Assembly (NCBI RefSeq): GCF_003259845.1
Contig: NZ_QLMJ01000001.1
Span: forward strand, 434,001 to 498,000
Direction of reading: 5' to 3'
Source: Actinoplanes lutulentus
Lineage (GTDB): Bacteria > Actinomycetota > Actinomycetes > Mycobacteriales > Micromonosporaceae
Length of the DNA: 64,000 nucleotides
Positions 17,812 to 24,197 of the stretch are shown in pieces. The notes under the pieces are model-generated. The model was given only the letters and a program-made list of their open reading frames with translations. It searched no databases and was not told where the DNA came from. The translations under genes were made by a program, and so were the position numbers. Each line of letters starts with the position of its first letter. The first letter of the stretch is position 1.

Positions 17812-18845
17812 GCAGCGAATTCCTCTGGTACATCCCCAATCAGAATGATCCCGGCCACCGCGGCGACGACGTCGTGACCGGCCACAACAGCCTCGACACG
17901 CTCACCGAACAGGCGCTCGCGCTGGAGGAGCACGGGTGGGGAGGCGCACTGCTCGGCACCGGCTGGGGACGACCTGACACCTTCACGGTCGCCACCGCGC
18001 TCGCCGCGCGAACGACCACCTTCAAACCGCTCATCGCGATCCGACCGGGTTATTGGCGGCCGGCTAATTTCGCTTCGGCCGCGGCCACCCTGCAACATCT
18101 CTCCGCAGGGCGCGTTCTGGTCAACATCGTCTCGGGCAAGGACAACCTTCCTGCGTACGGAGACAGCGAGGGCGATCAGGCGCATCGGTACGGCCGGACG
18201 GCCGAGTTCCTACGCATCGTTCGCCGGCTGTGGGCCGAGGAGAACGTGACGTTCTCGGGTGAACACTTCTCGGTCACCGGCTCGACAGTGGTCCCGCGGT
18301 TGCCGGTGCCGCCCCGCCTCTATTTCGGCGGCGCCTCCGAGGCCGCCGAGAAAGTGGCCGCCGCCGAGGCGGACGTGCAGTTGTTCTGGGGCGAGACCTA
18401 CGACGGTGTGGCCGAGCGCATCGACCGGCTCAAGCAACTCAGCGCGTCGCTGGGCCGCGAGCACGCCCCGCTGGAGTTCGGCCTGCGGATCACCACGCTG
18501 GTCCGGGACACCACCGAGCAGGCGTGGGCCGACGCCGAGGCCAAGGTCGCGTCGATGGCCAGGTCCACGTTCGACCCGAACCGTTTCGTCGCCGTCGGCC
18601 AGCAGCGTCTGCTCGATCTGGCCGCGCGCGGTGACGTCCTCGACGACAACCTCTACACCGCGCCGGGGAAGTTCGGCGGTGGCGGCGCGGGGACGACATG
18701 GCTGGTCGGGTCCGCCTCCGATGTCGCGTCGTCGCTGCGCAAGTACCAGAACCTGGGTATCAGCCACTTCGTCCTGTCCGACACGCCGTACCTGCCGGAG
18801 ATCAAGCGGCAGGGGCAGGAGTTGTTGCCGTTGCTCCTCGGTTGA
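17808..18845 (+). CDS. SsuD-like alkanesulfonate monooxygenase (LLM class)
   Basis: The 345-aa protein has the SsuD-type sequence: FLWYIPNQNDPGHRG at the start, RTTTFKPLIAIRPGYWRPANFASAAATLQHLSAGRVLVNIVSGKD (residues 68-112), HRYGRTAEFLRIVRRLW, and PPRLYFGGASEAAEKVAAAEADVQLFWGE. SsuD releases sulfite from alkanesulfonates with FMNH2 and O2. The gene is coupled to the DszC-like gene by an ATGA overlap. No SsuABC transporter or SsuE reductase is adjacent; the dipeptide-type importer and the nitroreductase of the divergent operon may fill these roles. Confidence 0.85.
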   Translation: MSSEFLWYIPNQNDPGHRGDDVVTGHNSLDTLTEQALALEEHGWGGALLGTGWGRPDTFTVATALAARTTTFKPLIAIRPGYWRPANFASAAATLQHLSAGRVLVNIVSGKDNLPAYGDSEGDQAHRYGRTAEFLRIVRRLWAEENVTFSGEHFSVTGSTVVPRLPVPPRLYFGGASEAAEKVAAAEADVQLFWGETYDGVAERIDRLKQLSASLGREHAPLEFGLRITTLVRDTTEQAWADAEAKVASMARSTFDPNRFVAVGQQRLLDLAARGDVLDDNLYTAPGKFGGGGAGTTWLVGSASDVASSLRKYQNLGISHFVLSDTPYLPEIKRQGQELLPLLLG

Positions 18846-18878
18846 AACACTCTCGGCTGTGCCGGACAGGTATCGGGT

Positions 18879-19403
18879 GTGAGGGACACTGCCGAGGGGC
18901 GATTTCGAGCGCTCTACGCCGACGCGTACGCGGATGTGCTGCACTTCGCGCAGCGCCGCGTCGACCATGCTCATGCCGAGGACGTCGTTGCCGACGCCTT
19001 CCTGGTGGCCTGGCGCCGTTTCGACGAGGCGCCAGGCCGGGCCGACGATCTGCGGGCGTGGCTGTTCGGGATCGCGCGGAACTGCGTGCTCAACGTGCGG
19101 CGTGGCCAGGGGCGGCAGTCGGCTCTGGGTGTCCGGGTGGTTCTCTCCCCCGCTGCTGACCTCGCTTCCTCATGGGATTTCCGGGTCGATCTGGCCGCGG
19201 CGTGGGGGCGGCTGAGTGACGGGGAGCAGGAGGCGCTGGCGCTGACCGTCTTCGAGGATCTGTCGTCGGCGCAGGCCGCGCGGGTGCTGGGGATCAGCGC
19301 CACGGCTTATCGGCTGCGGTTGTTACGGGCCCGCCGAGCGTTACGCGTGTTGCTGGAGCCGGCCGCGGTGCCCGTCCTGGACCTGAAGGAGAACCTGTCA
19401 TGA
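18879..19403 (+). CDS. ECF-type RNA polymerase sigma factor
   Basis: The 174-aa protein starts at GTG 18879; no good ribosome site is visible. Region 2 is seen in FRALYADAYADVLHFAQRRVDHAHAEDVVADAFLVAWRRFDE and DLRAWLFGIARN, and region 4 in LSDGEQEALALTVFEDLSSAQAARVLGISATAYRLRLLRARRALR. The short length and lack of region 3 define the extracytoplasmic-function class. It overlaps by 4 nt the gene of a single-pass membrane protein, a usual arrangement for a sigma factor and its anti-sigma partner. The inducing signal and target promoters cannot be read here. Confidence 0.85.
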   Translation: MRDTAEGRFRALYADAYADVLHFAQRRVDHAHAEDVVADAFLVAWRRFDEAPGRADDLRAWLFGIARNCVLNVRRGQGRQSALGVRVVLSPAADLASSWDFRVDLAAAWGRLSDGEQEALALTVFEDLSSAQAARVLGISATAYRLRLLRARRALRVLLEPAAVPVLDLKENLS

Positions 19404-20209
19404 GCCGGCTCGACGCATCACTGCGCACCCTGGACGCGGCCTCGGTTTCGCCGTTGACCATCGCTCAGAGAGAGCGTTCCGAGTCCACGCTGGAGGGAAT
19501 TCTTGCTTCTGGTTCCGCCGCCTCGTTATCTGTTGCCCGATCTCGGCGGTGGGCTCTTCCGGACTCTCGCTGGCTGAGCCTGGCCGCGGTGGCGGCGGCC
19601 GCTGTCGTCACGGTGGCGGTGATCGTCTTTCCCGGTGCGCTCGGTGGCGGCCGCGCTTACGGTTCGTGGACTCCGGTGCCCACCGCGTTGACCGCCAGTG
19701 AGATCCAGCTGATCGGCCACGAGTGCCTGGACGGGTTCGAGTCGGGCCGCGGCGGGTTCGACGCGGACCGCGCCCGGGTGGCCCTGGCCGAACGCCGCGG
19801 CGAGTTCGCCATGCTGCTCTACCGCATCGAGAACCCGGAGACGTCCGCCTCCTGCCTGGCCCACAACATCCCCGGCAGCGACGACGTCGACGACGTGAAA
19901 TGGGGCATGACCGGCAGCTCCGGCCCGGCCGAGACCACACCGCCGGGAACGTATTCCCAGGGCGCGATCTCCGACTTCGTCGAGGCCTCGGTCACCGACG
20001 GGGCGGTGGGCGAAGGGGTGACCGGCATAACCATCCACGCGTCGAACCTGACGGTCCAGGCATCGGTGACGAACGGCCGCTATGTGGCGTGGTGGCCGGG
20101 GCCGGCCTTCAAACAGAACAGCGAGGGCGACCCGGTGCTGCTGAACCTGACCTACGACGTGACCTTGAGCAACGGAACAGTCCTCCCCAACGCCCAGCCC
20201 CACCGCTGA
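19400..20209 (+). CDS. Single-pass membrane protein, putative anti-sigma partner
   Basis: The 269-aa protein has a cytoplasmic N-terminus of about 55 residues, one membrane helix (SLAAVAAAAVVTVAVIVFPGAL, about residues 55-76) and an outside domain of about 190 residues with two cysteines. The cytoplasmic part shows no H-x3-C-x2-C zinc anti-sigma motif, so the anti-sigma assignment rests on the 4-nt overlap with the sigma factor gene and on topology. The outside domain matches no family I know. The stop codon falls in the first of two 33-bp direct repeats. Confidence 0.6.
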   Translation: MSRLDASLRTLDAASVSPLTIAQRERSESTLEGILASGSAASLSVARSRRWALPDSRWLSLAAVAAAAVVTVAVIVFPGALGGGRAYGSWTPVPTALTASEIQLIGHECLDGFESGRGGFDADRARVALAERRGEFAMLLYRIENPETSASCLAHNIPGSDDVDDVKWGMTGSSGPAETTPPGTYSQGAISDFVEASVTDGAVGEGVTGITIHASNLTVQASVTNGRYVAWWPGPAFKQNSEGDPVLLNLTYDVTLSNGTVLPNAQPHR

Positions 20210-20266
20210 CCCACCAGGCACAGCACCCAGCCCCACCACTGACCCGGCAGACACAGCACCGGCTGC
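20190..20266. repeat. 33-bp direct repeat, two copies
   Basis: Two copies of a 33-bp unit of the form CCCAGCCCCACC...CACAGCA run across the end of the membrane-protein gene. This is the beginning of a 1-kb repeat-rich, probably non-coding stretch. Confidence 0.6.
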
Positions 20267-20379
20267 CGGCAACCGACGCCACCGCTTCCAGCCGGCCGAG
20301 TGCACGGCGCCGCCCGCCGCGGACCGCCCGCCGTGCTCCGACGCGCAACCGCCCGTTTGGAGGCCGACCGCCCTCCAGT

Positions 20380-20487
20380 GGTCACGCGTCATCTAGCAGT
20401 CACGGGCCATTGGGTGGTCACGGGCCATCCAACGGTCACACGCCATTTGGCGGTCACGCACCATCCAGCGGTCATGCGTCGTCTTGG
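20380..20487. repeat. 18-bp tandem repeat, six units
   Basis: Six consecutive 18-bp units with consensus GGTCACGCGCCATCCAGC (G/A and C/T variants) run without interruption, followed by a decayed seventh. The period is a multiple of three, so open frames result, but I see no ribosome site or plausible product. Confidence 0.75.
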
Positions 20488-20510
20488 TGGTCAGCCGCCG
20501 CGAGCTGAGG

Positions 20511-20630
20511 CGAGCCGTCGCTCGGACACGTAATCCGGGTTCGAATACATGTCCGGACTACGGCTCGCGACCCGGAGCCGTAGTCCAGTCACGTTATGCG
20601 GGTCCGATTACATGTCCGAGCTACGGCTCG
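20511..20630. repeat. Nested palindromic element (CGAGCCGTAGCTC family)
   Basis: The 24-bp arms at 20511-20534 and 20607-20630 are inverted copies with 22 of 24 matches (cores CGAGCCGTCGCTCGGAC and GTCCGAGCTACGGCTCG). Inside lies a perfect 12-bp inverted repeat GGACTACGGCTC/GAGCCGTAGTCC (20555-20586). The 24-mer at 20544-20567 is also a near-direct copy of the one at 20607, 63 bp away. A related perfect palindrome is found at 38735-38792. Confidence 0.7.
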
Positions 20631-20659
20631 TGTCCTGCAACCAGCGCTTGACCGCGGCC

Positions 20660-21226
20660 GGCTCGCGCTCACGGTCGCATTTACACGCTTCACGCGACCA
20701 CAAGCACAAGCCAAACCCGGCCGGCTCGCGCTCACGGTCGCAACTCCGGCCCCCACGCGACCACAAGCACAAGCCGAACCCAGCCGGCTCGCGCTCACGG
20801 TCGCAACTCCGGCCCCCACGCGACCACAAGCACAAGCCGAACCCGGCCGGCTCGCGCTCACGGTCGCAACTCCGGCGCTCGCGCGACCACAAGCACAAGC
20901 CGAACCCAGGCGGCTCGCGCTCACGGTCGCAACTCCGGCGCTCGCGCGACCACAAGCACAAGCCGAACCCAGCCGGCTCGCGCTCACGGTCGCAACTCCG
21001 GCGCTCGCGCAACCACAAGCACAAGCCGAACCGGGGCGGCTCGCGCTTACGGTCGCCATTCCGGCCCCCACGCGACCACAAGCACAAGCCGAACCCGGCC
21101 GGCTCGCGCTTACGGTCGCTACTCCGGCGCTCGCGCGACCACGAGCACGAGCCGGACCGAAGAGGCTCGCGCTTACGGTCACCGGTTCGGCGCTTGCGCG
21201 ACCACGAGCGCGAGCTGGACCGGGGT
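20660..21226. repeat. Tandem array of nine 63-bp palindromic units
   Basis: Nine units of exactly 63 bp lie head to tail. Each has a left arm GGCTCGCGCTCACGGTCGC, a 15-bp loop, a right arm GCGACCACAAGCACAAGCC and a 10-bp spacer. The arms are inverted repeats with 14 of 19 matches, and all five differences are transitions. In minus-strand RNA these become G-U pairs, so each unit could form a 19-bp hairpin. The array begins 28 bp after the stop of the minus-strand methyltransferase gene, so read-through RNA would contain it. Reading frames are open on both strands because the period is a multiple of three; I consider it non-coding. A solo copy lies at 53990-54042. Confidence 0.85.
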
Positions 21227-21254
21227 GGCTCGGGGTGCGGGGCTTAACGCGTAC

Positions 21255-21965
21255 TCACGGGGTGGATTTTTGGGTTTGGAAGACGAACTCCTGGGTGGGG
21301 CGGTCGGGGGCCTCGCGGACGGCTGTGGTGGTGAAGCCGTTCGCGGTCAGGGAGGTCTCCAGCTCGTCGCGGTCGCGGAAGCGCAGGGTTGAGTCGGAGT
21401 GGAGGACCTGGCCGTCGATCAGGAACGTGTAGCGGAATGACACCAGCGGAAGCGCTACCTCGGTTACCACGCGGCGGCGCTCGACCACGCCTATGCCCGG
21501 GACCTCGCGGATGACGGGACCCGTGTCGACGGCCCACTGTTCCCAGGCTCTGGCTGACGGGCGCCGGGACTCGAAGACCAGGGAGCCGTTGCCGGTCAGG
21601 GCGGCGTGGATGTTGGTGAGGACGCCGGTCCACTCGTCGTCGGTGAGGAAGACCTGGGCTACGTTGCCGGTCATCGTGGCCAGGTCGAACTGTCCGCCCG
21701 GCGGGATGCTCATCCCCCACGTCACCGTGGAGGACTTGGCCCGGGCCAGGTCGAGGGACGCCCCGGCCGGATCGACTCCGGTCACGTCGCGGCCGGTGGC
21801 GGCCAGCAGGACGGCGAAGGTGCCGGTGCCGCATCCGACGTCGAGGACCCGCCGGGCGCCGATCTCGTCCGCGATCCGCAGGTAGGCGTCCAGGTCCTGC
21901 CGTCCCTCGTCGAACGCGTCGTAGACCGCCGCCAGCAGCGGGTTGGCGAAGATGGCATCAGGCAT
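21255..21965 (-). CDS. Class I SAM-dependent methyltransferase
   Basis: The 236-aa protein (ATG at 21965; a GTG at 22001 would add 12 residues without family support) has motif I RVLDVGCGTGTFAVLLA (about residues 38-54), the acidic VTGVDPAGASLDLAR, FDLATMTGNVAQVF and the late strand region with FRDRDELETSLTANGFTTTAV. These are the marks of a Rossmann-fold small-molecule methyltransferase. The substrate is unknown. The gene is followed by the 63-bp repeat array in its transcription direction. It is separated from the kinase gene upstream by about 50 bp and may share its transcript. Confidence 0.8.
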   Translation of the reverse strand: MPDAIFANPLLAAVYDAFDEGRQDLDAYLRIADEIGARRVLDVGCGTGTFAVLLAATGRDVTGVDPAGASLDLARAKSSTVTWGMSIPPGGQFDLATMTGNVAQVFLTDDEWTGVLTNIHAALTGNGSLVFESRRPSARAWEQWAVDTGPVIREVPGIGVVERRRVVTEVALPLVSFRYTFLIDGQVLHSDSTLRFRDRDELETSLTANGFTTTAVREAPDRPTQEFVFQTQKSTP

Positions 21966-22012
21966 ACCGGAAACCGTGCCACGCACGGCCACCACCCGCA
22001 CGACGAGCCTGG

Positions 22013-23476
22013 TCAGCGCGCCGGCACCAGGGCTTCGCTCACGTTCGCCAGGAGCTCGGCCGCGGTGAACGGTTTGTGCAGGATGCAGGTTTCCGCGGCG
22101 ATGTCGTACTGGTCGCGGATCTGGCTGTCGCTGTAGCCCGACATGTAGAGGACTGCCAGCTCCGGGCGCTGGGCGCGCAGCTTCGACGCCAGCGCGGGGC
22201 CTGACTCGCCGCGCAGGACGACGTCGGCGATCAGCAGGGCTACGTCCTCCAGTTCCAGGCCGGCGATCGTGGCGGGCGAGTCGGCCACCAGGGTGCGGTA
22301 ACCACTGTTCTCCAGGACCCTCACCACCAGGTCCCGGACGTGCTCCTCGTCCTCGACCACCAGCACGCGCTCACCGTTGCCTACCCGCACCGGCTGATCG
22401 GTTGCGGACGTGTCGGCGCACGTCGCCGGCGAGGCCAGCGGCAGCAGGATCCGGAACGTGGTGCCGATGCCCAGCTCCGACTCCACGCTGATGTGGCCGC
22501 CCGCGTCGCCGACGATGCCGTACACCGTGGCCAGGCCCAGGCCGGTGCCCTGGTCAACCGGTTTCGTGGTGAAGAACGGTTCGAACAGCCGGTCCCGTAC
22601 CTCAGGGGTCATCCCGGTGCCGGTGTCGCTCACCGTGAGCCGCGCCCACCGCCCCGGCAGATCCGGAATTTCCGAGATGTCGGTCGAGGCCACCACCACC
22701 CCGCCGTCCGGCATCGCGTCCCGCGCGTTGATCACCAGGTTCAGCAGGATCTGGTCGAGCCGGCCACGGTTCGCCCGCACCGGAGTGAGCCCGCCGGACC
22801 GCGGCCGGCACTTCAGGCTGATGTTCTCGCCGATCGTGCGGCTCAGCAGTTCCTCGGCGCCGAGGATCACCTCGTTCAGGTCGACGACCTCGACCTGGGT
22901 CGGCTCGCGTTTGGCGAACAGCAGCAGCTGGCTGGTCAGCGACCTGGCCCGATCGGCGGCGTCCCGGATGCGCGCGAGGTCGTCCGCGGCCTCGCCGGTG
23001 ACCTCCTCGGCCACGAAGTCCGCGTAGTTCATGATGATCGCCAGCAGGTTGTTGAAGTCGTGCGCGACCCCGCCGGCCAGCTGGCCGAGACTTTCCAGCC
23101 GGGCGGCGCGCGCGGACCGCTCCTGCGTCCGGAGGACATCGGTGATGTCACGCTCGGTGGCGGCCGCCGCGACGACGACACCGTTGCCGTCCCGGATCGG
23201 TGAGACGATCACCGACACCACGAACGGGGTGCCGTCCTTGCGTACCCTCGTGGTCTCTTCCATCGTGATCTGCTCGCCGGAGGCGAGCCTGGCGAACGCC
23301 AGGCTGAGCCCGTCCGCGGAGCCTTCCGGCAGCAGGTTGATGAGCGGCTTGCCGATCACCTCTTCCGCGGTGTAGCCGTATATCCGCTCGGCACCCGCGT
23401 TCCAGGAGGTCACGGTCCCGGACAGATCGCTGGAAATGATCGCGTCAGACGATTGCTCGACGATCGCCGCGAGCAT
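22013..23476 (-). CDS. PAS-domain hybrid histidine kinase with receiver domain
   Basis: I place the start at ATG 23476 (487 aa), because further upstream the frame runs through the opposite-strand HPF-like gene. The order is a PAS sensor (about residues 1-112, DAIISSDLSGTVTSWN), a HisKA helix with the phosphoacceptor His139 in GGVAHDFNN, an HATPase with N-box NLVINARDAM (Asn250), DTGTGM and GTGLGLATVYG, and a receiver domain (residues 370-485) with Asp376, phosphoacceptor Asp418 and Lys468. There are no membrane segments, so it senses a cytoplasmic signal through PAS. No separate response regulator is adjacent; phosphorelay through the attached receiver is likely. Confidence 0.85.
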   Translation of the reverse strand: MLAAIVEQSSDAIISSDLSGTVTSWNAGAERIYGYTAEEVIGKPLINLLPEGSADGLSLAFARLASGEQITMEETTRVRKDGTPFVVSVIVSPIRDGNGVVVAAAATERDITDVLRTQERSARAARLESLGQLAGGVAHDFNNLLAIIMNYADFVAEEVTGEAADDLARIRDAADRARSLTSQLLLFAKREPTQVEVVDLNEVILGAEELLSRTIGENISLKCRPRSGGLTPVRANRGRLDQILLNLVINARDAMPDGGVVVASTDISEIPDLPGRWARLTVSDTGTGMTPEVRDRLFEPFFTTKPVDQGTGLGLATVYGIVGDAGGHISVESELGIGTTFRILLPLASPATCADTSATDQPVRVGNGERVLVVEDEEHVRDLVVRVLENSGYRTLVADSPATIAGLELEDVALLIADVVLRGESGPALASKLRAQRPELAVLYMSGYSDSQIRDQYDIAAETCILHKPFTAAELLANVSEALVPAR

Positions 23477-23645
23477 TTCCCGCTGGGAGGGCCGCCGCCT
23501 GTGGCGGTGAGCTTGATTCCATCTGATGCCGACAGCGTAAGCCTGTCCCACGTGGGCCAGCCCAATCTTCAGGGAAAGCCTGATTCGAACGCGATCTCCG
23601 GGGGTACGAGGATTACGTCCCGTTTCGCCGGATCGAGGAGTTCTG

Positions 23646-24029
23646 ATGACTGCTGTCGCCAACCCGGCCACCATCGAAGAATGCCTGCGCCTGGGCGCCG
23701 GTTTCTCGCAGGGTGACCGCAACTGGATCACCGAGCTGTTCAGCACGCTGGACAGCCGGCTCGCCGGATTCCACGCGGACGCCACGGATCTGGAGCTGTC
23801 GGTGAAAGAGCGCGGCGGGAAGGGCCAGCACGTTTCGCTGATCTGCCGGATCTCCGGACGCGACGAGATCGTCACGACCTCGTCCGAGGAAGATCTGCAC
23901 GCCGCCGTCATGGACGCCCGCGACGACCTGCGCCGCAAGCTCAACGACTCGAAGACCAAGCAGGAGCCGCGCCACAACCGCCACCTGCGCGAGGTCCCCA
24001 CGCCGGACGTGACCGACCTCGAGGTCTGA
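23646..24029 (+). CDS. HPF/RaiA-family ribosome-associated protein
   Basis: The 127-aa protein starts ATG after GAGGAG (23634-23639). It has the alpha/beta core of ribosome hibernation factors: WITELFSTLDSRLAGFHADATDLELSVKERGGKGQHVSLICRISGRDEIVTTSSEEDLHAAVMDARDDLRRKLNDSK, with the basic C-terminal helix that meets 16S rRNA. It lacks the C-terminal dimerisation domain of long HPF, so it is a short form. Such proteins protect idle ribosomes under stress. The gene stands alone between divergent regulators. The family is likely; the cellular role is inferred. Confidence 0.75.
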   Translation: MTAVANPATIEECLRLGAGFSQGDRNWITELFSTLDSRLAGFHADATDLELSVKERGGKGQHVSLICRISGRDEIVTTSSEEDLHAAVMDARDDLRRKLNDSKTKQEPRHNRHLREVPTPDVTDLEV

Positions 24030-24185
24030 TTCCCGCTGTCCGACGGGCCGCCGGGCGGCGTTTGCCATGCGCACGCTGTCCGAGCGGTCCGTTCCCGGCG
24101 TGGACGTGTCGCGCGGTACAACCAAAGCGCGGCACAACCGTAGGGAGGCGTGCGCGGGCCTGACCGTCCGCAAGCGCGGCATCAC

Positions 24186-24191
24186 TAGGAT
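24186..24191 (+). promoter_or_regulatory. -10 element TAGGAT of a leaderless promoter
   Basis: TAGGAT ends six bases before the GTG at 24198, the spacing expected when transcription starts at the initiation codon. This favours 24198 over the GTG at 24192. Confidence 0.5.
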
Positions 24192-24197
24192 GTGCGG

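Noticed and set aside
20660..21226. CRISPR array
   Set aside because: The period is constant but the whole 63 bp, including would-be spacers, is repeated. There are no unique spacers and no cas genes.
20549..21247. 232-aa Ser/Arg/Lys-rich repeat protein on the plus strand
   Set aside because: The frame exists because the 63-bp unit is a multiple of three; other frames on both strands are equally open, there is no ribosome site, and the unit is better explained as a palindrome that also occurs alone at 53990.
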